This document shows, piece after piece, positions 56,549 to 64,000 of a stretch of 64,000 nt of DNA. The notes under the pieces are model-generated. The model was not told the DNA's origin, searched no databases, and was given only the letters and a program-made list of their open reading frames with translations. The position numbers and the translations under genes are program-made. The DNA lies in the NCBI RefSeq assembly GCF_036226525.1, contig NZ_CP108487.1:4092001-4156000 (forward strand), read 5' to 3'. Within the stretch, counting starts at the first letter, position 1; every line of letters starts with the position of its first letter. The stretch comes from Kribbella sp. NBC_01245 (lineage in GTDB: Bacteria; Actinomycetota; Actinomycetes; Propionibacteriales; Kribbellaceae).

Positions 56549-57766
56549 ATGCGTACTGCTCTGATTCTGACCGCCGCCTTGATAGCCACCGCCCTGCCGA
56601 CCGCCCACGCCTCCGTGGAGGCCGGCGTACGACCGGTGTTGTTCGTCGGCAACAACTGGGAGGGCACCGCCGACGTGGTCGCGTCGACACCCGACCTGAC
56701 CAAGATCGGCCGGATCAACCTCATCCCGGACAAGGCCCAACGGCTGCACGAGATCTACCTCGACCCGATCAGGCTGGCCTACTTCCTCGGTATCCGAGCC
56801 TCGGTCGGCGAAGGCCATGACCAGTTCGTCGACGACATGTACACCACCCCCGCGGGCGACTCCGTCGTCGTCTCCCGGCCGAGCTTCGCCGACGTGGTGT
56901 CGATCAGCCTGACCACCGGCCAGGTCAACTGGCGATTCCCGGTGTCGGGTTATCGCTCCGACCACATGGCCGTTTCCCCCGACGGCCAACGGGTCGCGGT
57001 GTCCGCGTCGACGTCCAACACCGTGCACGTACTCGATATCGGCACCGGCCAGCAGCTCGGGTCGTACGGCACGGGCGACAAACCGCACGAGAACACCTTC
57101 ACCAACGGCGGCCGCTACCTGTGGACCAGCTCGATCGGTGAGGTCAACACGGCCACGGACGAGCCCTGGCTGGACTGGACCAAGGGCGATCGCAAGATCA
57201 CCATCGTCGACACCACCACGTTCCAGAAGGTGCGCGAGGTCGACATGCGCCCCCGCCTCGACGCCTTCGGCCGCAAGGACCTGTCCGACTCGGTTCGCCC
57301 GGTCGCCTTCACGCCGGACGAGTCGAAGCTCTACTTCCAGGTCTCGTTCTTCAACGGACTACTGGAGTACGACGTGGCGTCGGACAAGATCACCCGCGCC
57401 AAGACGTTGCCGAAGAACCCGAACACCACCGAGGACCGCACCAAGTGGGTGAACGATTCGCGGCACCACGGTCTGTCGATGAGCCCCGACGGCGCCAAGC
57501 TCTGCGTCGCCGGGACCATGGACGACTACGCCACCATCGTCGACCGCGCCACCTTGGCCGAGGGACCGCTGGTGCCGGTCTCCAAGCCGTACTGGGCAAC
57601 GGTCAGCGGTGACGGTTCGGCCTGCGTGGTATCGGAAAGCGGCTCCGATCGCGTCACCTCGATCAGCTTCCGCACCGGCCAGAAGGTCGCCTCGATCCCG
57701 GTAGGCGACCACCCCCAACGCGTCCGCCTCGGCAAGGTCCCCACCGGCTGGACCAGCCCCTCCTGA
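56549..57766 (+). CDS. Secreted YncE-like beta-propeller protein
   Basis: 405 residues with a signal peptide (RTALILTAALIATALPTAHA, about 2-21). The rest is a seven-bladed-propeller-like series with typical HMAVSPDGQRVAVSASTSNTV, AFTPDESKLYFQVSF, HHGLSMSPDGAKLCVAG and ATVSGDGSACVVSESGSDRV-type repeats. Proteins of this kind bind ligands or act as quinoprotein-like scaffolds; no PQQ ligand motif is seen. CTTGGAGAA lies upstream of the ATG. Divergent from the PucR-type regulator, which may control it. Confidence 0.78.
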   Translation: MRTALILTAALIATALPTAHASVEAGVRPVLFVGNNWEGTADVVASTPDLTKIGRINLIPDKAQRLHEIYLDPIRLAYFLGIRASVGEGHDQFVDDMYTTPAGDSVVVSRPSFADVVSISLTTGQVNWRFPVSGYRSDHMAVSPDGQRVAVSASTSNTVHVLDIGTGQQLGSYGTGDKPHENTFTNGGRYLWTSSIGEVNTATDEPWLDWTKGDRKITIVDTTTFQKVREVDMRPRLDAFGRKDLSDSVRPVAFTPDESKLYFQVSFFNGLLEYDVASDKITRAKTLPKNPNTTEDRTKWVNDSRHHGLSMSPDGAKLCVAGTMDDYATIVDRATLAEGPLVPVSKPYWATVSGDGSACVVSESGSDRVTSISFRTGQKVASIPVGDHPQRVRLGKVPTGWTSPS

Positions 57767-57800
57767 CCCGGCCCCTCCTGCCCCGGGCCTCCTCCTGACC

Positions 57801-57840
57801 CGGTAAGGGGATGCCGGGCAGGGCCGGCATCCCCTTACCG
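57801..57840 (+). terminator. Intrinsic terminator of the propeller gene
   Basis: A perfect 17-base stem (57801-57817, CGGTAAGGGGATGCCGG, with 57824-57840) encloses the loop GCAGGG. ATTCTTTT follows (57846-57853) and abuts hairpin element copy 3. Confidence 0.88.
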
Positions 57841-57853
57841 CCTCGATTCTTTT

Positions 57854-57940
57854 GCATTCATTCGTCGGAAACCGCCCTTTCAACTCAGCGGACCAGTTCA
57901 GGTAAGCGGCGAGAAGAGGGCGGTTTCCGACGAATGATGC
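57854..57940. repeat. Hairpin element family 1, copy 3 (inside a gene's 3' end)
   Basis: Arms 57854-57880 and 57915-57940 enclose a 34-base loop. The arm core is TTCGTCGGAAACCGCCCT. The right arm lacks one base, leaving a bulge, and one pair is a G-U wobble. It directly follows a terminator T-run. The minus-strand gene at 57898-58701 runs into it and ends in its loop. Confidence 0.88.
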
Positions 57941-58701
57941 GTCAACGTGTATCGGTGTCCAGGCACCACCGTGGCCGTAACCTCCTTCCAGCCTTGGCTA
58001 TTCGTGCACGTCTTCGCGAGCACCGCACTCGTCGTACCGCTCGTCTCGTCCTTCAACGTCGCCCGCGCCCAGGCGTACGTCACGGTGTCGGGACAACTCA
58101 CGCTGTACCAGAACGACAACCTGGTCGAACCACTCGGCACAGTGAACGTCTGCGCCACCTTCGACTCGCCGTTGGTCGCAGTCGCCGCTCCAAGCCGTAC
58201 GGCGTGCGCGCCGCCGTGCTGACCCGCGTTGACCGTCGCCGACGTCCCGGCCGGCGTCCAGCCGTCGGTCGTACCCGTCTCGAACCCGCCTTTGGTCACA
58301 CCATCGACCGGCGGATCGAGGTCTTCGCCCAGTTGTTGCCGGATCAGGGCCTCGTAGTTGGTGATCTTGGAACCGACTTGCGGACCGGCACAGTTCGTAT
58401 CGCCGGACTCGATCAGGCCGACCTTCTTGATCACCGGGTCGTAGTCCGCGCTGGTCGTTCCGGCACCGGTCTTTCCGTTGGTCACCAGGGTCGTATTGGT
58501 GCCGATCACGTTGAGGCCGGTATCGGCCGCGGTCGCCAACGCCAGCAGGGAGGTCCCGGGACGAGTGATCACCACCGACCACGGAAATTGCGCATGCGTG
58601 GTGTGCTCCCCACCCTTCACACCTTGCGCGGGCAACGCGGTCATTGTTGTCGGCACTGCGATGAGGAGACTGAGCAGGACGCGTAAAAGCCTTCTAGCCA
58701 T
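57898..58701 (-). CDS. Exported protein, C-terminus replaced by a hairpin element
   Basis: 267 residues. A signal peptide (about 1-25: RVLLSLLIAVPTTMTALPA) precedes a short region resembling a trypsin-like mature N-terminus (GVKGGEHTTHAQFPW), an unknown segment, and from about 128 a beta-sandwich of a type fused to actinobacterial secreted enzymes (GGFETGTTDGWTPAG, RLSFWYSVSCPDTVTYAWA, GHRYTLT). The last 13 residues (HHSSETALFSPLT) are encoded by repeat element copy 3, so the domain's final strand is lost. AAGGG lies seven bases before the ATG. Possibly non-functional; enzyme part, if any, not identified. Confidence 0.6.
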   Translation of the reverse strand: MARRLLRVLLSLLIAVPTTMTALPAQGVKGGEHTTHAQFPWSVVITRPGTSLLALATAADTGLNVIGTNTTLVTNGKTGAGTTSADYDPVIKKVGLIESGDTNCAGPQVGSKITNYEALIRQQLGEDLDPPVDGVTKGGFETGTTDGWTPAGTSATVNAGQHGGAHAVRLGAATATNGESKVAQTFTVPSGSTRLSFWYSVSCPDTVTYAWARATLKDETSGTTSAVLAKTCTNSQGWKEVTATVVPGHRYTLTHHSSETALFSPLT

Positions 58702-58849
58702 GGGTTTCCCTTCACTTGGAGGCACTCCGTCCTCTTTCTTGTTCACGAGTGGTCAAGAAAGACCGGGGCGGGCACGAGGTCTGCGGGCCGGGCGTCCCGC
58801 CAGGTGTGCCGGGCCGGGGCGCCCAAAGGCCCCGGCCCGGCTGATGGGG

Positions 58850-60634
58850 TCAGAGCGTTAGGGACCAACCGGTGAGGGTGCCGGTGTCGCCTGGGCCGTT
58901 GTCGCCGATGCGCAGGGTCCACGTGCCGGCGGCCGCCTCAGTGGTCGCCGGCGTCACGGAGTACGTCTTGCTGGCGGGCAGCGGGTGGCAGGTGGTGCCG
59001 CCGTAGCGCTGTAGGTAGTACCACCGGCCCGAGGGCGACACCACGCTGATGTTGAGGTCCTCCAGGCAGGTGTGGTTGCCCTCGACGGTGACCTTGAACG
59101 GGCTGGCCGGCTTACCCGTCGCGGTAGAGGAGATCTTGCTGATCGTTACTTGATAATCCCGAATCGGATAGTCACTTCCGTTGACGAACGTCCGCCCGCC
59201 ACCGGTATCACCCGGCTGCGTTCGCGCAGACTCGGCCACGGTGGGCTTCGACTTGTTGCCTGCGGCATCCTTCGCCTGGATGGTGAACGAGTACGCCGTG
59301 TCCGCGGTCAGACCCGACACCGTGGCCGTCGTACCGGCAACAGTGGTGGCAAGCGTCGAGCCGTTGTAGACCTCGTACCCGGTCACGCCGATGTTGTCGA
59401 CCGAGGCGTCCCAGGCGAGCGAAACGCTGTCTGCCGTCGTACCGGTCGAACGCGGGTTGCCCGGCGTGGTCGGCGCCTCGTCGTCACCCGGATCCGGCGT
59501 ACCGGTGTAGAGCGTCAGACCCCACTTGGTCAGCGCTTCCTTGACCGGCTGGAAGATCGAGTTGTCCTGGTTGGCCGTGCAGCTGTTCTCGCCACCGGAG
59601 TGCAGACCGACGGCCTCACTGCCACGCAACCACGCACCGCCGGAGTCACCACCCTGCGAACAGGCGTCCGTGGTGGTCAGACCGTCGATCACGACGTTGC
59701 CGTAGTCGATGCTCTGGTTGACCGACCTGACCTTGCCGCATTCGAAGTTCGGCGCGGTGTTACCGGAGTGGCAGACCGAGTCGCCGACGATCGCCTCAGC
59801 CGCCCCCGTGACGGTGACGGCGGGCTGGCCCCAGGTGTTGACGCTCGCGCTGAGGTTCCAGCCGGTTTCGGTCACCGCGACCACGCCCATGTCGCCTTCG
59901 CGGGCGTTGATGCTGCGGCTGCCGCCGACGTTCGACGTACCGATCTTGTTGCGCTGACCGCTCTCGCCGTACGCCGCCTGGTTCACGTCGTTCGTGCAGT
60001 GACCGGCGGTCAGGAAGTGCTTGTTGCCCTGGGCATCGGTCGCGCCGAAGCCGACCGAGCAGTTGGACTCGCTGCCCGGCCACCACGGATCACCCGGGTT
60101 CACGTCGCCGGCTTGCTGCTTGAACGACGTACTGACCTTGACGACCCGGACGCCCGGCGCCGAGAACTTGAACGCCTTCGGGTCGCGGGTCTTCACCACC
60201 ACGCTGTTGGTGACGGGGTCGATTCCCCAACTCTGCAAGTGATTCCCGGTGTCCGCGCGGGCGGCACGATCGACCTTGGCGCGCAGGAGATCGAGGTCGG
60301 CCTGCGAGCGGGCCACTTGCTGAGGCACGGCACCAGCGGCGCGGACGCGGGCGGCGGCCCGCGCGCTGGTGACCGCGACGACCAGGCGGCCATCGTTGTT
60401 CACCCAGCGTCCGGCCAGGTCGGCCGCGCTGGGGATCTTGGCGGAAATCGCCTGCACACCGTTCGGTCTTGGCTCACCGTGCACGCGATCGATCGCGTCG
60501 GCACCGTCTTGGGAGTAGGCGCCTTGCGAGCCGTACGCGCCGGCGGGAAGGGCGTTGGCGGGGGCGCCGGTGAGCAGGCAGAGGGCTAGTGCTGCCAGCA
60601 CTGAACCACCGGCGACTTTCGTGCTGGGGGCCAC
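58850..60634 (-). CDS. Secreted streptogrisin-like S1 serine protease with FN3 and P domain
   Basis: 594 residues. Signal peptide about 1-28; a pro-domain to about 160; the chymotrypsin-fold domain has His212 (LTAGHC), Asp248 (EGDMGVVAV) and Ser331 (GGDSGGAW), all intact. About 390-480 is a fibronectin type III domain, and about 490-594 is a P/Homo B domain (DYQVTISKISST, DLNISVVSPSG, GTWTLRIGDNG). These extra domains suggest binding to or processing of large substrates. GTG start with GAGGAGA five bases upstream. Confidence 0.92.
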   Translation of the reverse strand: MAPSTKVAGGSVLAALALCLLTGAPANALPAGAYGSQGAYSQDGADAIDRVHGEPRPNGVQAISAKIPSAADLAGRWVNNDGRLVVAVTSARAAARVRAAGAVPQQVARSQADLDLLRAKVDRAARADTGNHLQSWGIDPVTNSVVVKTRDPKAFKFSAPGVRVVKVSTSFKQQAGDVNPGDPWWPGSESNCSVGFGATDAQGNKHFLTAGHCTNDVNQAAYGESGQRNKIGTSNVGGSRSINAREGDMGVVAVTETGWNLSASVNTWGQPAVTVTGAAEAIVGDSVCHSGNTAPNFECGKVRSVNQSIDYGNVVIDGLTTTDACSQGGDSGGAWLRGSEAVGLHSGGENSCTANQDNSIFQPVKEALTKWGLTLYTGTPDPGDDEAPTTPGNPRSTGTTADSVSLAWDASVDNIGVTGYEVYNGSTLATTVAGTTATVSGLTADTAYSFTIQAKDAAGNKSKPTVAESARTQPGDTGGGRTFVNGSDYPIRDYQVTISKISSTATGKPASPFKVTVEGNHTCLEDLNISVVSPSGRWYYLQRYGGTTCHPLPASKTYSVTPATTEAAAGTWTLRIGDNGPGDTGTLTGWSLTL

Positions 60635-60719
60635 GGGAATCTCCTCACTGTCCGGGTTTCGGGTGCCCTGACAGTAGGCCCGAATTCGCCGGACAATAAG
60701 GCAGTGGAGCTTTTAACAA

Positions 60720-61742
60720 TTAAGCACTGAACGACCAGCGGAAACCGTACCGCCCGGGTCCGAAATTCAACGCCACCCCGTGTACCGAGTACGCGTCGAC
60801 CGTTACCTGCTGGACGATCTCGTCGTCACCGTCGAGCCGGGAGAACCGTTCACACCGGGCCGGAATGGCGGCCGGATCGAAATGCACTTCGAGCGCGAAT
60901 TCCCGGACCGGCAGCCGGAACTTGCGTTCGTAATTGGTCGACGGCGGATAAGGCGCGATATTGACCAGCTCGTGTTCGGTGATGACGGTTTCGCCGCGCA
61001 ACAGCGGCCGGTCGAAGAGCAGTTCCGCGACCAGCAGACCGGCTTCGGGCCGATGCACGATCCGGCCGAGATGGCAGTGCTGCAACGGCCGGATCGTCGG
61101 CAACGGCCGGTCGTGTTCGTCCAGGTGCATGATCACGACCCAGCGATCGGGCCCGTCCGCCTCGGCACGCAGGACCTGCCGCGAGAGGTAGGACCGTTCG
61201 CCGCCGTCCGCGCTGATGAAGACCTGGTCGTGCTGGCTGATCCGGGTCAACCGCTCGTCCCACCGGGTGTCGACAGCACTCACGGCCTCGTCGACGGCCT
61301 CGGGCTTCGGCCAGAACGCGGCGATCTCCGGCGCACTCGGCACCCGGCTCAGCCAACGCCCCCTGCGCCGCGGCGGCCCGAGCAGTCCGGACAGCGAACC
61401 GGGCGGCACCTCCAGCACCAGCTCGAGCTGCGCCAACGCGACCAACGACTCGCGGCGCTCGGGACGACTGCGACCGGACTGCCAGTAGCTGAGCGTGGCC
61501 AGGCTGACCGAATCGCCTCGGGCCCGCAGGTGATCCCTGATCCGCTCCAGCCCCAGCCCGCGAGCCCGGATCGCCGCCCGCAACGCGGCAGCGAACTCCA
61601 GCCCACCGATCGGCCCATCCGTCGGCCCGTCGATCGGCCCAGAACGCGGCCCGTCTATCGGCCCAGAACCCGGCCCGGACATCGAGCCAGAACCCGGCTC
61701 AGACGTCGCGCCGATACTCGGATGCCGCGGCTGTTCGGTCAT
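60720..61742 (-). CDS. XRE-type helix-turn-helix protein with C-terminal domain of unknown function
   Basis: 340 residues. A low-complexity linker with GPIDGPRSGPIDGP-type repeats lies at about 15-40, then an HTH (LERIRDHLRARGDSVSLATLSYWQSGR, the core helix SVSLATLSYWQSG) at about 55-95. The C-terminal two-thirds (about 150-340) hold LRRAEADGPDRWVVIMHLDE-like and YPPSTNYERKFRLPVREF strands; I recognise no enzyme. The ATG has GGGAGAGG upstream. It diverges from the Zur-boxed gene; the 238-base gap holds that promoter and no gene. Confidence 0.75.
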   Translation of the reverse strand: MTEQPRHPSIGATSEPGSGSMSGPGSGPIDGPRSGPIDGPTDGPIGGLEFAAALRAAIRARGLGLERIRDHLRARGDSVSLATLSYWQSGRSRPERRESLVALAQLELVLEVPPGSLSGLLGPPRRRGRWLSRVPSAPEIAAFWPKPEAVDEAVSAVDTRWDERLTRISQHDQVFISADGGERSYLSRQVLRAEADGPDRWVVIMHLDEHDRPLPTIRPLQHCHLGRIVHRPEAGLLVAELLFDRPLLRGETVITEHELVNIAPYPPSTNYERKFRLPVREFALEVHFDPAAIPARCERFSRLDGDDEIVQQVTVDAYSVHGVALNFGPGRYGFRWSFSA

Positions 61743-61945
61743 CACCTCTCCCGGCTCCAGTCTCCCGCCGACGGTAACCCCGCCCCGCCGCCACGGCGAA
61801 GGCTTAACCGTTGACACCTGGATCTCACGCCTGCCGCCGCCCCTCGCCCGCCTGCGACCGCCGTACCGGAACGTGGTTTCCGCGATTCGCCGGAAGTCAA
61901 GGGATTGGACCGGAATCACGCGGAAAATCCGGTTCCGGTACGGGC

Positions 61946-61980
61946 TGGACTAGTGAAAACGGTTTTCATATAATGCGGAG
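61946..61980 (+). promoter_or_regulatory. Promoter with a Zur box (leaderless)
   Basis: TGGACT (61946-61951), a 17-base spacer and a perfect TATAAT (61969-61974) end six bases before the ATG at 61981. Inside the spacer, TGAAAACGGTTTTCA (61954-61968) is a perfect 7-1-7 palindrome that fits the actinobacterial Zur box. Zur with zinc should block the promoter, so the gene is expected to rise when zinc is scarce. Confidence 0.75.
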
Positions 61981-63165
61981 ATGGCCGCCCACCAGCAAAC
62001 CCCGCTCACCCTGCTCGTCGGACTCTCGACGACCCTGCGCGAGCCCGTCCTGACCGCGATGCTGACGCCTGGGACCGCCGCGATCGTGGTCGATCAGGAC
62101 GAACTCTCCACCCGTGGCGTGCTCACCTGGCGCCTCCTCACCGCCGCCCCGATGAGCGCCGATCCGGCGTCCATCCGCGAGCCCGGCGCCTGGTCGGCCG
62201 AGCCTGACTGGCCGACTGGCTGGGCGGCTGACGATGATTGGCCCGCGCCGGACTCAGTGTTGCTCGATTCGGGCGAGTTCGCCGTCGGCGAGGACTGCGG
62301 CGCCTGCCAGCTGATCGAGTCGCTACTGCCGCTGCTCGACACTCTGGTCAGTCGCGGTCACTGGGAGCACCTGGTGCTCGCGGCGCCGCCCGCGATGGAG
62401 GCCCGTCCGCTCGCCACCACCCTGGTCGCCGCGATGCCGGCCGAGATCAAGGTCGACACCGTCACCTGCGTGGTCGACGCCGTACTGCTGGTCGAGCAAC
62501 TCTCCGGCGACGAGCTCCTCGACGAGCGCGGCCTGGCCCTCGGCGCGCCCGACCGCCGCAACGTGGCCGAGTTGACCGCCCGCCAGGTGGAGTACGCCGA
62601 CATCTGCGTGCTGGCCAACGCCCATCGCGCCAACGCGCCCGAGCGCCTGCACAACCTGCTCCGCCACCTCAACCCGCGTACGACGGTCATCCCGGCGGAC
62701 CCCAGCGGCGTACCGTCCGGCCCCGTCTCCCAAACCGGCGCCTTCGACATCGAAGCCGCCGAGGCCTGGGCAGGCGAACTCGCCGAAGCCGGCCGCCTCC
62801 AGCCGAGCGAGGCCGGCGTCACCACGGTGTTATGGCGGTCCACCCGGCCGTTCCACCCCGCGCGCCTGAACGACGCCCTCGAGGACATCGTCGAAGGGGT
62901 CGTACGCAGTCGCGGAGTCGTCTGGCTGGCCAACCGCCCAACTCAACGCGTCCGCTGGGAATCCGCCGGCTTCAGCGCCTCCCTAGGCGCCCTCGGCGAA
63001 TGGTCCGACACCGAACACCTAGCCGAATGCACCTTGGTCGCCACCGGCGTAGGCCTAGACCCCTTACGCCTCCAGGCCGTTCTAGACGCCTGCCTCCTCA
63101 CCGAAGCCGAACTAACCACCCTCGACTGGCACTCCCTAGAAGACCCCTTCGCCGGCGTCCTCTAA
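61981..63165 (+). CDS. CobW-like protein with degenerate P-loop (zinc-responsive)
   Basis: 394 residues. CobW/COG0523-like: the N-terminal loop reads LLVGLSTTLREPVLTAM where active members have GxxGxGKT, so the nucleotide-binding Lys/Thr are missing. The metal-site CxCC is only DCGACQ (about 104-109). The middle TVTCVVDAVLLVEQL and the RNVAELTARQVEYADICVLAN switch-like segments are kept, and the C-terminal CobW_C part starts VTTVLWRSTRPFHPARL and ends LDWHSLEDPFAGVL. Similar Zur-controlled proteins with GLSATVRE-type loops occur in Streptomyces. A zinc-scarcity chaperone role is inferred. Confidence 0.78.
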   Translation: MAAHQQTPLTLLVGLSTTLREPVLTAMLTPGTAAIVVDQDELSTRGVLTWRLLTAAPMSADPASIREPGAWSAEPDWPTGWAADDDWPAPDSVLLDSGEFAVGEDCGACQLIESLLPLLDTLVSRGHWEHLVLAAPPAMEARPLATTLVAAMPAEIKVDTVTCVVDAVLLVEQLSGDELLDERGLALGAPDRRNVAELTARQVEYADICVLANAHRANAPERLHNLLRHLNPRTTVIPADPSGVPSGPVSQTGAFDIEAAEAWAGELAEAGRLQPSEAGVTTVLWRSTRPFHPARLNDALEDIVEGVVRSRGVVWLANRPTQRVRWESAGFSASLGALGEWSDTEHLAECTLVATGVGLDPLRLQAVLDACLLTEAELTTLDWHSLEDPFAGVL

Positions 63166-63201
63166 CCACGCCACTACCGGCAACCCGGCACGACCGCCCG
63201 A

Positions 63202-63540
63202 CGCCAACACTTGCAGACGCCCGCGATCCGAACAGCTCAAGCCCTGCGTCGATTTGCCTGGATGCGACCGCTAGGAGGCGGGCCGTGATCGGGATGGCTC
63301 CGTGCGGTCGCATCCTGGCAAACCGACGCTAATCCCGGTCCACGAATAGCGTCAGGCCGGGCGCTTGTTCCGTCGTACGGGCTCCGAGGTAAGGGATGCG
63401 TGGCGGACGACAGCGTCGGTTTGCCAGGATGCGACCGCGCGGAGCTGTCGGAATTGCGCTCGCCTGTCCAGCGGTCGCATCCAGACAAATCGACGCAGGG
63501 CTTGGGCTGTTCGGATCGCGGGCGTCTGCAAGCGTTGGCG
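63202..63540. repeat. Large inverted repeat with two hairpin elements of family 2
   Basis: 63202-63329 and 63413-63540 form inverted arms of 128 bases around an 83-base unique centre. The outer 70 bases match at 67 positions and the inner 26 bases (63304-63329 with 63413-63438) perfectly; the loops between them are weakly similar. Each arm contains its own hairpin: 63246-63271 with 63304-63329, and 63413-63438 with 63471-63496. Stems are 26 bases and loops 32. Stem core: TTTGCCAGGATGCGACCGC. No gene is visible in 63166-63676. Confidence 0.85.
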
Positions 63541-63672
63541 TGGTGCGAGGTGATTCGGATCGCGGGCGTCTGCAAGCGTTGGCGTGGTGCGAGGTGATTC
63601 GGACCGCGGGCGTCTGCAAGCGTTGGCGTGGTGTGAGGTGATTCGGATTGCGAGCGTCTGCGAGTGTTGGCG
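63511..63672. repeat. 44-bp tandem repeat array (about 3.7 copies)
   Basis: Units begin TCGGA at 63511, 63555, 63599 and 63643, exactly 44 bases apart. The first three are nearly identical (core GGCGTCTGCAAGCGTTGGCG), the fourth is diverged and partial. The first unit is part of the right arm of the large inverted repeat. A period of 44 does not preserve a reading frame. Confidence 0.88.
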
Positions 63673-63676
63673 TCGG

Positions 63677-64000
63677 TTAGACCGGGGGGACGCCGTGGCG
63701 GCGGTTGGAGAAGTGGCGGGACTTGGTTTGGGCGGCGGCTAGGCGGGCGATCAGGTCTTCGCGGAGGTGTTCCGGTTCGACGATGGCGTCGATGACGAGG
63801 TCGGCGGCGAGGCGGAGGATGTCGATGTCGGTTTCGTATTCCTCGCGCAGTTTCGACACGTACTCGACCCGCTCGGTCTCGTCCGAGATTTCCTGGATCT
63901 TGTTGTAGTAAACGGCATTGATCGCCGCCTCCGGACCCATTACCGCGATCTTCGCCGTCGGCAACGCGATACACGCGTCGGGCGAAAAACCCGGACCGCA
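63677..64000 (-). CDS. Acyl-CoA carboxylase carboxyltransferase subunit, C-terminal part (truncated by window edge)
   Basis: The last 107 codons of a gene whose start is beyond the right edge. The frame is open to base 64000 (CGPGFSPDACIALPTAKI) and continues AVMGPEAAINAVYYNKIQ, the signature of the carboxyltransferase C-half, then ends in REEYETDIDILRLAADLVID, IVEPEHLREDLIARLA and a basic tail RHFSNRRHGVPPV. The bases between the end of the CobW-like gene and this stop hold only repeats. It is a second, more divergent acyl-CoA carboxylase beta subunit than pccB. Confidence 0.9.
   Translation of the reverse strand, partial: CGPGFSPDACIALPTAKIAVMGPEAAINAVYYNKIQEISDETERVEYVSKLREEYETDIDILRLAADLVIDAIVEPEHLREDLIARLAAAQTKSRHFSNRRHGVPPV

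Noticed and set aside
62238..63332. Long frames over the CobW-like gene and repeats, with repeated ANACRRPRSE-like peptides
   Set aside because: Translations of the inverted and tandem repeats in other frames; no start signals or domains.
63511..63672. The 44-base array as a CRISPR
   Set aside because: Units are directly adjacent with no unique spacers, and there are no cas genes.

Overview
This is a high-GC chromosomal window from an actinobacterium. The closest fit I can infer is Kribbella or a relative in Propionibacteriales. The grounds are the gene style, the purE/purK, acyl-CoA dehydrogenase, GtrA, PH-domain, birA and pccB/accE/maf neighbourhood, a 13E12-type DUF222/HNH gene, a SARP regulator and many exported hydrolases. 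I find 52 protein genes, one cut by the right edge. I see no rRNA, tRNA, CRISPR array, phage or complete insertion sequence. Layout: 7-3488 holds a DUF445 membrane protein, a double ABM-like protein, a phosphotransferase and a GNAT acetyltransferase. 3498-7360 is a minus-strand operon: hydroxybutyrate-type SDR dehydrogenase, MHS-family transporter and GAF/PucR-type regulator. 7611-9227 is a DUF222/HNH gene whose promoter carries two LexA-like boxes. 9500-28703 is a secretome-rich stretch: tannase-like esterase, subtilase, snapalysin, GH29 fucosidase, GH59-like galactosidase and small secreted proteins, with a SARP, TetR and GntR regulators between them. 28700-49762 is mostly core metabolism: acyl-CoA dehydrogenase, UDP-glucose dehydrogenase, purE/purK, GtrA, PH-domain protein, OFA transporter with a 40-residue partner, birA, ppc, pccB/accE, an M16-like protein, a DUF885 protein and a Maf-methyltransferase fusion. 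49908-53965 is a MoxR/DUF58/DUF4129 operon. 54000-64000 has an Eis-like acetyltransferase, a PucR-type regulator divergent from a secreted propeller, a truncated exported protein, a streptogrisin-like protease, an XRE regulator, a Zur-boxed CobW-like gene and the C-terminus of a second acyl-CoA carboxylase beta subunit. How genes work together: pccB/accE are the carboxyltransferase beta and epsilon parts of an acyl-CoA carboxylase, and birA would biotinylate its biotin-carrying subunit, which is not in this window. ppc shares an operon with birA. purE and purK catalyse successive steps of purine synthesis. The DUF4129/MoxR/DUF58 genes overlap or nearly touch and should act as one membrane-linked unit. 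Two themes stand out. First, many genes have a TANNNT -10 box only 6-8 bases before the start codon, implying leaderless mRNAs. Second, convergent intergenic gaps carry short hairpin repeat elements. One family has three copies, each with 27-base arms and a 34-base loop, and arm substitutions that are matched on both sides. A second family has two copies in a 128-base inverted duplication followed by a 44-base tandem array. One copy of the first family has overwritten the 3' end of a gene.
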